NCBI GenBank assembly: GCA_007692455.1
Contig: RECC01000060.1
Span: forward strand, 37,416 to 101,415
Direction of reading: 5' to 3'
From: Alkalibacterium sp.
Lineage (GTDB): Bacteria > Bacillota > Bacilli > Lactobacillales > Carnobacteriaceae_A
DNA: 64,000 nt
Below are positions 38,414-47,551 of this stretch, piece by piece. Numbering within the stretch: position 1 is the stretch's first letter; each line of letters begins with the position of its first letter. The notes below the pieces were generated by a model, which was not told the origin of the DNA, did not search any database, and saw only the letters and a list, made by a program, of their open reading frames with translations. The translations under genes were made by a program, and so were the position numbers.

Positions 38414-39613
38414 ATGAAAAATGAAGGACGGCATCGCTTTATACTGTTGTTCAGTGCTCTGTTAGTGCTGATAGGATTGATCACTTTCGCAGGTGTGGTA
38501 TCCGCGAATACGCATTTCGGTCATAGGGGAAGTATGCAGAGGCTAGATGAAGGAGAAATCATAGACGGTCCCGCAGTATTTACAGGAACTAATATTTCGA
38601 TAGATGGAGCAATCGAAGGTACTGCTTTTGCCATAGGCGAGGATATCAGAGTAAATGGCGATATCAATGGGTCACTTTTTGCTCTAGGACAAAGATTATT
38701 TATTGCAGGAGAAGTAACTGGCAATATATATGGTGCGGCTGAAATAGTCGTCATGAACGGTCAGAATGAAAGCGAGGTTTTTCTAGCAGGAGAATCTGTC
38801 GTCATTGAGGAACAAGCAGAAATTGGACGCGACTTATTTGCAGCAGGAATAAACATCAGAGTAGAGGGAGAGGTCCCTCGCCATCTATATGCGGCAGGTG
38901 AATCCGTTCTATTAACTCATTCAATTGGTGGAGATGTTTTTGCAGCTATTGAACAACTGACGTTAACTGATGATGCAGTAATTGAGGGAAATCTATCTTA
39001 TGACAGTCCCAATGAAGCTCAAATACCGACGGGCGCAACTGTGGCCGGTCAAGCAGACTGGACGGAAACCGACTCCTGGAACGTGCGCAGAACCATGCAC
39101 AGAACGATGTCTACTCAGACTAGATGGTTACTGAGGTTTTTATGGGTGGTAGGAAACATACTGAGCGCACTATTAGTCTGGTTGATTTTCAAGTTAATCA
39201 GTAGGGATTTCTGGGTGGACACTATTTGGCCAATTGCTGATCAGCCGCTCAAAACTTTGGGGACGGGACTTCTGTTACTGCTTCTCACTCCTTTAGTTGC
39301 AGGACTGTTGATGATCACCCTAATAGGCATTCCGATTGGCGGTATACTGCTGCTTTTATATGGCATATCACTTTATTTATCCAAGATAATTCTTGCCTTG
39401 TTTATTGGAGCCTCACTATTCAGATTATTTAACCGAACGGAGGGAAACAATGAATTTCTCTTAGTCTTATCAGGGTTGATAATACTGGAGATACTGCTAG
39501 TAATAAGTGTGCTGAATGCCATCACAGCATTAGTTATAGCGGTAACCGGTTTGGGGGCTTTACTATTGTCCCGAAGAAACGGATTGCCAGAGACGAGTAA
39601 AGCTGTCCGCTAG
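38414..39613 (+). CDS. Bactofilin-like (polymer-forming) membrane protein
   Basis: A 399-residue protein with an N-terminal signal or anchor helix (about 8-30, ending near SAN), then an extracellular bactofilin-like beta-solenoid (about 45-215; repeats such as GDINGSLFALGQRLFIAGEV, SIGGDVFAAIEQL, VIEGNLSYD) and four or so C-terminal membrane helices (about 235-385). Related proteins are annotated as polymer-forming cytoskeletal proteins, though the topology here places the repeats outside. The function is unknown. It is a single-gene unit ending at a bidirectional terminator. Confidence 0.75.
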   Translation: MKNEGRHRFILLFSALLVLIGLITFAGVVSANTHFGHRGSMQRLDEGEIIDGPAVFTGTNISIDGAIEGTAFAIGEDIRVNGDINGSLFALGQRLFIAGEVTGNIYGAAEIVVMNGQNESEVFLAGESVVIEEQAEIGRDLFAAGINIRVEGEVPRHLYAAGESVLLTHSIGGDVFAAIEQLTLTDDAVIEGNLSYDSPNEAQIPTGATVAGQADWTETDSWNVRRTMHRTMSTQTRWLLRFLWVVGNILSALLVWLIFKLISRDFWVDTIWPIADQPLKTLGTGLLLLLLTPLVAGLLMITLIGIPIGGILLLLYGISLYLSKIILALFIGASLFRLFNRTEGNNEFLLVLSGLIILEILLVISVLNAITALVIAVTGLGALLLSRRNGLPETSKAVR

Positions 39614-39652
39614 CAAGCCGGATGAAGCTGTATAGCCAGGGTTGATTTGAAT

Positions 39653-39710
39653 AAATTGACAAAAAGAGCCTCATTCATTATCCAATGAATGAGGCTCTTT
39701 TTGTCAATTT
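39653..39710. terminator. Long bidirectional terminator
   Basis: A perfect 27-base stem (39653-39679 with 39684-39710) and a four-base loop ATCC between convergent genes; A-rich on one side and T-rich on the other, so it can work in both directions. Confidence 0.95.
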
Positions 39711-39735
39711 TAATTAATGTTGATAAAGTATCGGA

Positions 39736-40956
39736 CTACTCAAACCTCAAAGCATCAATAGGGTTGAGATTGGCTGCTTTTCGAGCAGGGTAGATTCCAA
39801 AGAAGACACCGACTGCTGTAGAAAAGACCAGAACAAGAGCTACGCTTCCCATAGTGAATATAGGAACTATATTTAAAGCACCTGCTATTATATTTGATAG
39901 TATAATGCCTATCGTTAGTCCAATCATTCCTCCGATTAAACTTAAAATAATAGATTCCATTAGAAATTGGATCAAGATGGTTCGTGTTGTGGCACCTAAA
40001 GCTTTACGGGTTCCAATTTCTCGCGTCCGTTCGGTAACCGAGACAAGCATGATGTTCATGACACCGATCCCGCCGACTAGTAGAGCGATGGCTGCTACAG
40101 CCGCTATGAAGTTGATGAACAGACTCAGGACATTATTGACCTGGTCTAAAGCCTGCAGAAAGTTGGTTGCGTTATAAACATTGTCTCCCACAGAATTATG
40201 ACGCAGCTCGAGTAATCGAACGACTTGACTGGATACAGGATCAATTTGTTCAGTAGTTTCCACTTCGATAATGACAGAATCCATTCCGGCAAGCTGAGGA
40301 ACCTGATTGCTTAATGTAGAATGTGGCATGGCCACGAAAAGAGGGATTTGACTCGTGTCAAAAGCACCTTGCATGTCAGCGAATGACCCTTCAACGACAC
40401 CTACAATTCGAAGATTCATCTGACTTTGAGCAACGGAAACACGAATCATTTCGCCTACGACGTCCACTCTCCCGAATAGAGCATCGGCTCCGTCTTCGTC
40501 AATGACGGCAACATCCTGTGCTTCATCAAAGTCAACCTGGTTAAAATAGCGGCCTTCCACTAGAGTTGAGCTCATCATCTGACTGACAAACTGCAGGTCT
40601 GGCGTGCCGTAAGATACCACCGTCTGCCGGGCCTCATCTTCTGAAGAAACTGTTCCATTCATTTGTTCATTTGGAGAGATGTACCGGATTTCTTCAATGG
40701 AATCTTTTAATACATTTAAATCATCATTTGTGATTAAATCACCTGACTGATCCGGGTCATTGGCATTTAGACTAATTGTGGTCGCACCCAGTTCACTAAA
40801 GGTGGTTGTGATTTCATCTGCTGCGCCATTCCCGACTGCCAGTATGGCAATAACGGAAGCAATTCCGATAATTATGCCGAGCATGGTCAGAAATGAGCGC
40901 ATTTTATTAGCAAAAATACTGTCCAAAGCCATTTTGAAATTTTCTTTTATAAACAA
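39736..40956 (-). CDS. MacB-type ABC transporter permease (YknZ-like)
   Basis: A 406-residue permease: one N-terminal membrane segment (MRSFLTMLGIIIGIASVIAI), a large extracellular domain (about 45-270) and three C-terminal segments of the FtsX-like domain (IALLVGGIGVMNIMLVSVTE with TREIGTRKALGA). This is the MacB fold, which moves substrates by mechanotransmission instead of an alternating channel. With the neighbouring ATPase and HlyD-like genes it forms a YknXYZ-like system; in Bacillus that protects against the SdpC toxin, but homologues export diverse peptides. The start is TTG 40956 with GGAGGTGGAG upstream; it follows the ATPase stop directly. No YknW homologue is present. Confidence 0.92.
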   Translation of the reverse strand: MFIKENFKMALDSIFANKMRSFLTMLGIIIGIASVIAILAVGNGAADEITTTFSELGATTISLNANDPDQSGDLITNDDLNVLKDSIEEIRYISPNEQMNGTVSSEDEARQTVVSYGTPDLQFVSQMMSSTLVEGRYFNQVDFDEAQDVAVIDEDGADALFGRVDVVGEMIRVSVAQSQMNLRIVGVVEGSFADMQGAFDTSQIPLFVAMPHSTLSNQVPQLAGMDSVIIEVETTEQIDPVSSQVVRLLELRHNSVGDNVYNATNFLQALDQVNNVLSLFINFIAAVAAIALLVGGIGVMNIMLVSVTERTREIGTRKALGATTRTILIQFLMESIILSLIGGMIGLTIGIILSNIIAGALNIVPIFTMGSVALVLVFSTAVGVFFGIYPARKAANLNPIDALRFE

Positions 40957-41664
40957 TCACTCCACCTCCCGTTCAGGAAGAAGTTCAGGCGTCAGCTCTT
41001 CATCTTTAATAATAACGCCGTCTCTGAAGTGAACAATACGCTTAGAATACTTGGCCATTTCCGGCTCGTGAGTAACCATGACGATAGTGGTTCCTTCGCT
41101 GTTAAGCTCCTGAAAAATACGCATGATGTCGAGTGTCGTTTTGGAATCAAGATTTCCGGTAGGTTCATCAGCCATCAAGACAGAAGGTCGGTTGACTATG
41201 GCACGGGCAATGGCAACACGCTGTTTCTGTCCTCCCGATATTTCATTAGTCAAATGCTCCAAACGGTCTCCAAGGCCTACTTTTTCAAGTGCCTCGATAG
41301 CCCGTTCTCTGCGTTCTTTATAGGGGACTTTTCCGTATACAAGGGGGAGCATGACGTTTTCCAAAACATTCATACGTGCCATCAAATTAAAAGACTGAAA
41401 AACAAAGCCAATTTCCTTGTTTCTGATTTTCGCCAGTTCCGAGTCGGATAAGCCGGATACATCCGTTCCATTCAGCATGTATCTGCCGCTGTCAAAACGG
41501 TCTAATAGACCCAGTATATTCATAAGCGTCGATTTTCCTGACCCACTGGGGCCCATTATAGAGGTGTATTCTCCTTCTTGAATAGAGAGCGAAACTTTAT
41601 TAAGAGCCTTGACAGTTTCTCCACCCATTTTATAAATTTTTTCAATGTCGGTTATTTCAATCAT
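40957..41664 (-). CDS. MacB/LolD-type ABC transporter ATPase (YknY-like)
   Basis: A 235-residue ATPase with Walker [12 protein letters not shown] (about 37-47), signature [15 protein letters not shown] (about 141-155) and Walker [13 protein letters not shown] (about 164-175), the pattern of the MacB/LolD/FtsE branch. It lies between the HlyD-like and permease genes with almost no spacing, so the three are one operon. Coding-strand AAGGAGGTGTTCTC precedes the start. Confidence 0.94.
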   Translation of the reverse strand: MIEITDIEKIYKMGGETVKALNKVSLSIQEGEYTSIMGPSGSGKSTLMNILGLLDRFDSGRYMLNGTDVSGLSDSELAKIRNKEIGFVFQSFNLMARMNVLENVMLPLVYGKVPYKERRERAIEALEKVGLGDRLEHLTNEISGGQKQRVAIARAIVNRPSVLMADEPTGNLDSKTTLDIMRIFQELNSEGTTIVMVTHEPEMAKYSKRIVHFRDGVIIKDEELTPELLPEREVE

Positions 41665-41679
41665 GAGAACACCTCCTTA

Positions 41680-42546
41680 CTAGTCTTCCACTTCAACTTG
41701 TTGACCTTCTTCAAAATTATCACCTGGAGATAAGACAATCTCATCACCTTCGTTTAGTCCTTCGGCAACTTCTATGCGCGCATCGGACTGAATGCCTGTC
41801 TCAATCATGACTTGTATCAGTTCATTATCGGCACCAACCGTGTAGACGTATGGATTATTATCTTCATCATGATTGAGTGCTTCAATCGGTATGACTAAGG
41901 CATCTTCCACTGAATCGACTATGATATCCACATCAATCTCAAAGCCGGCGATTAAACCATCTGTGTCGGAGTCAAATGATACAATGGCTCCCAGTAAAGC
42001 AGAAGATCCCATTTGAGTCTGCTGTTGAGTGGCTACAGGATCAATGGAACTGATGACACCTTCGTACAGTTCATCGGCGTAGTTCATTTCCACCTGCTGA
42101 TCGACTTCAATCAAGGATGCATCCGAGCGTGACAGCTGAAGGCTGACTTCCAGTTCATCCAAGTTAGCTATAACTATGGACGGTTGCCCCTGTTGCGCAT
42201 TCGTATCTGCTTCTTCTTCAGTAACATTAACTTCAGTGACGGTTCCGTCAAATTGAGCAGTGAAGCTGGTTCCATCAATATAAGTAACAAGAGTATCGCC
42301 TTCTTCAACTGTATCGCCTTTTGATACATTCAGTTCAGATACTACACCTTGTCCAACTATTTCCTGAGTTTCTGAAGGGTCAATCATCCCTGTAGTCATA
42401 ACCACTTCAGTGAGGGAGTCACTGGATACTTCTGTAGTTCGAACTGTGACCGTTTCATCCTCCTGTGATGATTGATAAACGCTGTAGCCTACAAAAGCGG
42501 CAAACAGAATGAATAAGATAATTCCAATCCACTTTTTTCCTTTCAT
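41680..42546 (-). CDS. Membrane-fusion (HlyD/RND adaptor) protein, YknX-like
   Basis: A 288-residue adaptor with one N-terminal membrane helix (about 5-24) and a secreted part with the biotinyl-lipoyl-like halves (VVSELNVSKGDTVEEGDTLV, about 68-87; FDGTVTEVNVTEEEAD) and beta-barrel domains. It would link the MacB-type permease to the cell-wall side. It is shorter than many YknX proteins because the coiled-coil hairpin between lipoyl halves is nearly absent. It is first in the operon; its promoter lies in the 230-base region shared with the divergent phosphatase gene. Confidence 0.88.
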   Translation of the reverse strand: MKGKKWIGIILFILFAAFVGYSVYQSSQEDETVTVRTTEVSSDSLTEVVMTTGMIDPSETQEIVGQGVVSELNVSKGDTVEEGDTLVTYIDGTSFTAQFDGTVTEVNVTEEEADTNAQQGQPSIVIANLDELEVSLQLSRSDASLIEVDQQVEMNYADELYEGVISSIDPVATQQQTQMGSSALLGAIVSFDSDTDGLIAGFEIDVDIIVDSVEDALVIPIEALNHDEDNNPYVYTVGADNELIQVMIETGIQSDARIEVAEGLNEGDEIVLSPGDNFEEGQQVEVED

Positions 42547-42780
42547 ATTTCGTCGTCCTCTCTATATAATGAATCTATATTTTTGACACATAATTAATTA
42601 TACAGGTAGGTATTTGCTATATCTATGAATATGAACGAAAATCACGGAATCTTCATGTTTATTACTAAATGTAAGCAATGCATGTATATCACCTGTTTCC
42701 TAATAAATGACAGACTATGGTAAACTATACCTAGAGATGTACAGATGAGATGATAGAAAGTTTTGAAAGGAGACAGCCTG

Positions 42781-43506
42781 ATGAATAGCAGAGTTTTTGT
42801 AATTGGCGATGTCCATGGTCAAATTAATCAATTCAAACAGATATTGATGAACTGGAATGAAGAGGAAGAGCAGCTTGTTCTGCTGGGAGATTTAGGTGAT
42901 AGAGGAGAAAATCCGCGGGCCTGTTTTGAACTAGCTAAGGAACTCGTTGATAAAAAAGGGGCGGTGTGTCTTAAAGGGAATCATGAAGATATGCTACTGG
43001 ATTTTCTTGAACGCCCTCAACATGCTGCCAGCTTGTATGAAATGAACGGTGGGGCAGCAACCATACAGTCTTTTCTTGAAATAAAAGAAGGCAGTTTTGA
43101 TGCAGTCGAACTGTCTGCTGCCATACAGTCAAAATTCCCCTGGCTTAAACCCTTTATAGAGTCACGGCCTTTAACATACGAATGGGAAAACTATGTATTC
43201 GTTCATGCAGGAGTGGACTTAACTTTAAGCAATTGGAAAGAAACCGCTGACCGTGATTTTGTATGGATCAGAGAGGGATTCTATGATCAGCCTAACCACA
43301 CGGACAGAACGTTTATCTTTGGTCACACAGTAACTGCAATGCTGCATGAGAATCGCCATAATACAGATATATGGGATTCAGGGGACGGAAAGATAGGAAT
43401 AGATGGTGGAGCGGTTTACGGAGGCACGCTGCACGGAATTGTATTGGATAAAAATGGAATCGTCGAGCAGTACAAATCTGAAAACTCAGACATTTCATTT
43501 GGATAA
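42781..43506 (+). CDS. Metallophosphatase of the PrpE/serine-threonine phosphatase type
   Basis: A 241-residue calcineurin-like phosphoesterase. The metal-binding motifs are complete: GDVHG (about 9-13), GDLGDRG (about 36-42), GNHE (about 68-71), and His in VFVHAGVD and FGHT. Relatives include protein phosphatases and diadenosine tetraphosphatases (PrpE); the substrate cannot be assigned. ATG 42781 has GAAAGGAGA eight bases upstream, better than TTG 42763. It lies 24 bases before a second metallophosphoesterase gene, so the two are probably cotranscribed. Confidence 0.88.
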   Translation: MNSRVFVIGDVHGQINQFKQILMNWNEEEEQLVLLGDLGDRGENPRACFELAKELVDKKGAVCLKGNHEDMLLDFLERPQHAASLYEMNGGAATIQSFLEIKEGSFDAVELSAAIQSKFPWLKPFIESRPLTYEWENYVFVHAGVDLTLSNWKETADRDFVWIREGFYDQPNHTDRTFIFGHTVTAMLHENRHNTDIWDSGDGKIGIDGGAVYGGTLHGIVLDKNGIVEQYKSENSDISFG

Positions 43507-43529
43507 GAGAGTGGAAGGAACTTGGTTAA

Positions 43530-44351
43530 ATGAGGATTGGAACCGTTTCGGATTTACACATAGATAGAAACAGGGATTATACGGACAACGACTTAATTAG
43601 TACCTTTTCGGAAGTGATTCAGAATCAGGAGATTGATGTTCTCCTTATTGCAGGCGATGTATCCAATCACTATTTAAAGACAGATGACTTTCTGAAAAGA
43701 GTTCAGGACAGAAGCAGCACACCAATTGTATTTGTGCCGGGTAACCATGATTACTGGGCTAGAGATCACGAGGTGACTGATACCAATCAGATAAACAATT
43801 TTTTTAATCAACAGGAGTATTCTTTAGTAGGACAGCCTCGTTTGTTGAATTCCGAATGGGCAGTAGTGGGCTCGCCTGGCTGGTATGATTATGGATACGG
43901 GAACACAGTGCTATATGATGAAGAGGCTTTTTCAAGAAAGCAGTACGGCTTTGCTTCCTGGAATGACCGGCATTATGTGAACTGGGGAAAAAGTGATCAG
44001 AAGGTCAGCCACGAAATGCTCGTGCAGCTTTACAAGGATTTGGAAACCGTTAAAGATAAAAAAATAATACTGATGACTCATGTTGCGACACACCCTGAAT
44101 TTGTCATGCCGCTCCCGCACCGAGTCTATAATTATGCCAATGCTTTTTTAGGAGCAAAGGCTTATGAATCACTCTATGCTGATTTTCCTTCTATAGAGTA
44201 CAGTATTATGGGGCATGTTCACTTTCGGAAAGTTTTAAACGAACAGAAAAAGACGCTTATCTCTGCCTGTATCGGAAATCATAAGCACTGGAAGATAAAA
44301 GATTTCAAAGCACAGTTAGTCAAAAGTCTGGTGAGTTTTGATATAACTTAA
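43530..44351 (+). CDS. Metallophosphoesterase (TIGR03729-like)
   Basis: A 273-residue calcineurin-like phosphoesterase with SDLHID (about 7-12), AGDVSNHY (about 41-48), PGNHDYW (about 70-76), a central MTHVATHP and the last ligands in IMGHVHFRK. Its sequence resembles an uncharacterised low-GC Gram-positive family. GGAAGGA lies ten bases before ATG 43530. Substrate unknown. Confidence 0.87.
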   Translation: MRIGTVSDLHIDRNRDYTDNDLISTFSEVIQNQEIDVLLIAGDVSNHYLKTDDFLKRVQDRSSTPIVFVPGNHDYWARDHEVTDTNQINNFFNQQEYSLVGQPRLLNSEWAVVGSPGWYDYGYGNTVLYDEEAFSRKQYGFASWNDRHYVNWGKSDQKVSHEMLVQLYKDLETVKDKKIILMTHVATHPEFVMPLPHRVYNYANAFLGAKAYESLYADFPSIEYSIMGHVHFRKVLNEQKKTLISACIGNHKHWKIKDFKAQLVKSLVSFDIT

Positions 44352-44405
44352 AGAACGAAACCTCAGCTGTAGATTATAGGCAGTCGGGTTCGTTCTTTTT
44401 GTTTT
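44350..44405 (+). terminator. Rho-independent terminator
   Basis: Stem AAAGAACGAA / TTCGTTCTTT with a long loop and a T-rich tail. Confidence 0.8.
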
Positions 44406-44449
44406 TGTGTTAAAATAGAAAAGATGATTTTATAGAGGAGATGTTCTTT

Positions 44450-46636
44450 TTGACTGAAACACCAGATAACCAGATTTTGAATTTACTGAACAAGGAATTG
44501 ACTGATTACTCGAAGAAGCAAATTGTGTCTGTACTCGATTTGCTGAAGGACGGAAACACAGTCCCATTTATTGCCCGTTACAGAAAAGAAGTGACTGGTG
44601 CTTTAGACGAAGTTCAGATACGGGAAATTGAAGACCGTCATACCTATCTTACTAATTTGGAAAAGCGGAAATCAGATGTTCTGGTATCAATTGATGAACA
44701 GGGGAAACTGACGCCTGAGCTTGAAAAAGAAATTAAAGCTGCAAGTCAGATGCAAAGGGTAGAAGATTTATATCGACCATATAAACAGAAGCGTCGCACG
44801 AAAGCGACAATTGCCAAAGAAGCTGGCTTGGAACCACTGGCTGACTGGGTCCTGTCATTTCCACAAGGTTCACTGGAAGAGGAAGCGTCACAGTATCTAG
44901 ACGAAGAAAAGGGACTGGAATCAGTCGAAAATGTGCTGGCCGGGGTCCATGAGATTATTGCTGAAACAATCTCAGACAATCCAGTTTACCGAACATGGAT
45001 AAGGGAATTTGTTCAGAAAAATGGCATCTTGGAGTCTAAAGTTAAAGACAAGTCCGCCGACGAAAAAGGCGTCTATGAAATGTACTATGAGTATTCTGAA
45101 ACGCTTAAGACGCTTGTGCCGCACCGTGTGTTGGCAATGAACCGTGGTGAAAAAGAAGGCATTCTGTCATTGACAATTGACAGTGACGAAGACCGGATTC
45201 ACCGCTTCATCATGAAGCAGGAGCTCCCGGACGGAAAAACATCTCCGGCGATTGAAGCCGTTAAGGAAGCCATAACTGATGCCTATAAGCGTTTTATTTC
45301 TCCGGCTATTGAAAGAGAACTGAGAAATGAATTAACAGAAAAAGCGGAAGATCAGGCGATACAAGTCTTTGGTGAAAATTTAAATAATCTACTGCTTCAG
45401 GCACCTCTTAAAGATCAGACAATTCTGGGTCTTGATCCGGCATACCGTACAGGCTGTAAACTGGCCGTCATTGATGCCACTGGAAAAGTTCTGGGGATTG
45501 ATGTCATTTATCCGCATACCTCATCGGCTTCCGGCCAAAAAGGCAAGGAAGCAGTGAGCAAATTCTTAGATATGGTCAATAGATATGACGTCGATACCAT
45601 AGCCATTGGAAATGGGACGGCAAGCCGCGAATCGGAAACTTTTGTGGCAGAGCATTTAAAATCAGTCGATAAACAAGTTGCTTACGTTATTGTCAATGAA
45701 GCGGGTGCATCTGTTTACTCAGCGAGCGAAGAAGCGAGAAGAGAGTTTCCTGACTTGCAGGTAGAAGAGAGAAGCGCAGTCAGTATTGCCAGAAGACTTC
45801 AGGATCCGTTGGCGGAACTGGTCAAAATCGATCCACAGTCAATTGGGGTAGGTCAGTACCAGCATGATGTATCACAGAAAAAGCTGACCGAGCAGTTGGA
45901 TTTCGTTATAGAAACCACCGTCAATCAAGTGGGAGTAACAGTCAATACAGCTAGTGCAGCACTTCTAAAACACATTTCAGGGCTCACAAAAACGACGGCT
46001 GAAAATATTGTATTGTATAGAGAAGAAAACGGTAAATTCACAAGTCGAACTCAGCTTAAGAAAGTGAAGAGACTCGGACCGAAAGCCTTTGAACAGGCTG
46101 TAGGATTCCTGCGTATACCTGATGGAAAAGAACCGTTCGACAATACGGGGATTCATCCGGAAACTTACAAGCAGGCTGAAATGATTCTGTCTGCTGCAGG
46201 TATGAGAAAAACGGACATCGGATCCGATGACTTGAAAGCACGCATCAAACTCGTGGATGAAGAGAAACTCCTTGAAGAAACAGGTTTGGGTCAGGAAACC
46301 TATAAAGATATTGTCAAGGCGCTTCTGGCCCCCGGAAGAGACATGAGGGATGATATGCCGGCTCCTCTTCTACGGACAGATGTCTTGTCAATGGAAGATC
46401 TGAAAGAGGGAATGGAACTCGAAGGGACTGTCAGAAATGTGGTTGACTTTGGTGCATTCGTTGACATTGGTGTGAAGCAAGATGGACTTGTTCATATTTC
46501 TAAATTAAGTAATTCGTTTATTAAGCACCCTAAAGATGTGGTGTCTGTGGGTGACATAGTGAAAGTCTGGATTGATTCAGTTGATTTGAAAAAAGGACGA
46601 ATCGGTTTAAGTATGGTGTCAGACAAAAAAGGCTAA
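44450..46636 (+). CDS. tex: Transcription accessory/RNA-binding protein Tex
   Basis: Tex is a conserved RNA-binding protein related to eukaryotic Spt6, with a suggested role in transcription and ribosome-linked quality control. The 728-residue protein has the N-terminal helical region (VPFIARYRKEVTGALDEVQI), the YqgF-like RNase H fold (LGLDPAYRTGCKLAVID, about 324-340), the helix-hairpin-helix region and a C-terminal S1 domain (LEGTVRNVVDFGAFVDIGVK, about 658-677). I place the start at TTG 44450; GAGGAG ends at 44440, and the ATG at 44441 is too close to it. tex followed by a SprT-like gene is the Bacillus ydcI-ydcK order. Confidence 0.95.
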   Translation: MTETPDNQILNLLNKELTDYSKKQIVSVLDLLKDGNTVPFIARYRKEVTGALDEVQIREIEDRHTYLTNLEKRKSDVLVSIDEQGKLTPELEKEIKAASQMQRVEDLYRPYKQKRRTKATIAKEAGLEPLADWVLSFPQGSLEEEASQYLDEEKGLESVENVLAGVHEIIAETISDNPVYRTWIREFVQKNGILESKVKDKSADEKGVYEMYYEYSETLKTLVPHRVLAMNRGEKEGILSLTIDSDEDRIHRFIMKQELPDGKTSPAIEAVKEAITDAYKRFISPAIERELRNELTEKAEDQAIQVFGENLNNLLLQAPLKDQTILGLDPAYRTGCKLAVIDATGKVLGIDVIYPHTSSASGQKGKEAVSKFLDMVNRYDVDTIAIGNGTASRESETFVAEHLKSVDKQVAYVIVNEAGASVYSASEEARREFPDLQVEERSAVSIARRLQDPLAELVKIDPQSIGVGQYQHDVSQKKLTEQLDFVIETTVNQVGVTVNTASAALLKHISGLTKTTAENIVLYREENGKFTSRTQLKKVKRLGPKAFEQAVGFLRIPDGKEPFDNTGIHPETYKQAEMILSAAGMRKTDIGSDDLKARIKLVDEEKLLEETGLGQETYKDIVKALLAPGRDMRDDMPAPLLRTDVLSMEDLKEGMELEGTVRNVVDFGAFVDIGVKQDGLVHISKLSNSFIKHPKDVVSVGDIVKVWIDSVDLKKGRIGLSMVSDKKG

Positions 46637-46672
46637 GTATCTGGCCTTGATTAGAGTAAATGGAGTGGTCAG

Positions 46673-47125
46673 ATGAACCAGGATACTTTGCAGAAGCTTG
46701 TGGAGAAGCTTTCTTTGGAGAAGTTCGATAGACGATTCAGTCACACAGCTTCTTTTAATAGACGGCTGAGAACGACTGGCGGACGGTACCACCTGAAGAG
46801 TCACGACTTGGATTTTAATCCGGAAGTGCTGAAAGTTCACGGCCAGGATATATTTGAAGGCATAATTCTTCACGAATTATGCCACTATCATCTTCACTTG
46901 GAGAAAAAGGGTTACCGTCATAAAGATAAGGCGTTCAAGGAGCTGCTGCGAGAGGTCGGCGGGCTGCGGTACACGCCGCCGTTACAACATCAAGTGGAAA
47001 AACCACAGTGGCAGTACCGTTGTACGGGTTGTTTGCTGACTATTCAGCGACAGAGACGTTTCAATGTGAATAAATTCCTCTGCGCTAAGTGCAGAAGCCG
47101 ATTTGAGTTAATCGAACAAGAGTAG
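46673..47125 (+). CDS. SprT-like zinc metallopeptidase-family protein (YdcK)
   Basis: A 150-residue SprT-like protein with the metal motif HELCHYHLH (about 67-75) and a C-terminal zinc ribbon formed by CTGC (about 119-122) and CAKC (about 138-141). SprT-fold proteases in eukaryotes (Spartan) cut DNA-protein crosslinks; the bacterial short form is uncharacterised. It lies 36 bases after tex and probably shares its transcript. Confidence 0.9.
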   Translation: MNQDTLQKLVEKLSLEKFDRRFSHTASFNRRLRTTGGRYHLKSHDLDFNPEVLKVHGQDIFEGIILHELCHYHLHLEKKGYRHKDKAFKELLREVGGLRYTPPLQHQVEKPQWQYRCTGCLLTIQRQRRFNVNKFLCAKCRSRFELIEQE

Positions 47126-47126
47126 A

Positions 47127-47169
47127 GATAAGCCGACAGTGGAACCCCTTCGCTGTCGGCTTATTTATC
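47127..47169 (+). terminator. Hairpin after the tex-sprT operon
   Basis: Stem ATAAGCCGACAG / CTGTCGGCTTAT with a 13-base loop. The downstream T run is broken (TTTATC), so it is a moderate terminator. Confidence 0.7.
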
Positions 47170-47244
47170 TTATAAATAAATTGGAGAATTATTGTAAAGT
47201 TAAGCTGTTTATCATATTTTCGATTACGAATCTATGATAAACAG

Positions 47245-47499
47245 ATATTGAGACAAGTTCATTGAATAATTCCGATAGAAGTTGTCGCTAAAACGATATT
47301 GTGACCGGTTCATAGGATGATTTCAGAGGAAGTAGTCACTAAACGACTTTAAAGACCAGTTCATGAGTGAATTCCAGTAGAAGGTGTCACTAAACGATTA
47401 TTGTGACTATTTCATAGAAAAATTTTTGTTGAAGTTGTCACTAAAACGATATAGCGACCAGTTCATGAGGGAATTATGATAGAAGTAGTCATTAAATGG
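47245..47499. repeat. Degenerate 51-bp tandem repeat array (5 units)
   Basis: Five units of 50-52 bases: 47245-47295, 47296-47345, 47346-47396, 47397-47448 and 47449-47499. Each reads roughly ATATTGTGACCAGTTCAT, a variable centre, then GAAGTTGTCACTAAACG. The two ends of each unit are nearly complementary (GTGAC..TTC with GAA..GTCAC), so every unit can fold as an imperfect hairpin. The array runs into a terminator that keeps the same beginning. No open frame runs through it and there are no unique spacers, so it is not a CRISPR. Confidence 0.8.
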
Positions 47500-47501
47500 A
47501 T

Positions 47502-47546
47502 ATAGAGACCACTTCTCCGAATGAGTTAAAACGAAGTGGTCTCTAT
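47502..47546. terminator. Hairpin closing the repeat array
   Basis: Perfect 14-base stem ATAGAGACCACTTC / GAAGTGGTCTCTAT with a 17-base loop. Its left arm looks like a sixth repeat unit in which the pairing has been perfected. It sits at the end of the minus-strand HAD gene and could end that transcript, though the T run is poor. Confidence 0.55.
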
Positions 47547-47551
47547 GTCAG

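Noticed and set aside
47245-47499. CRISPR array
   Set aside because: Units are diverged head-to-tail copies with no unique spacers and no cas genes nearby.
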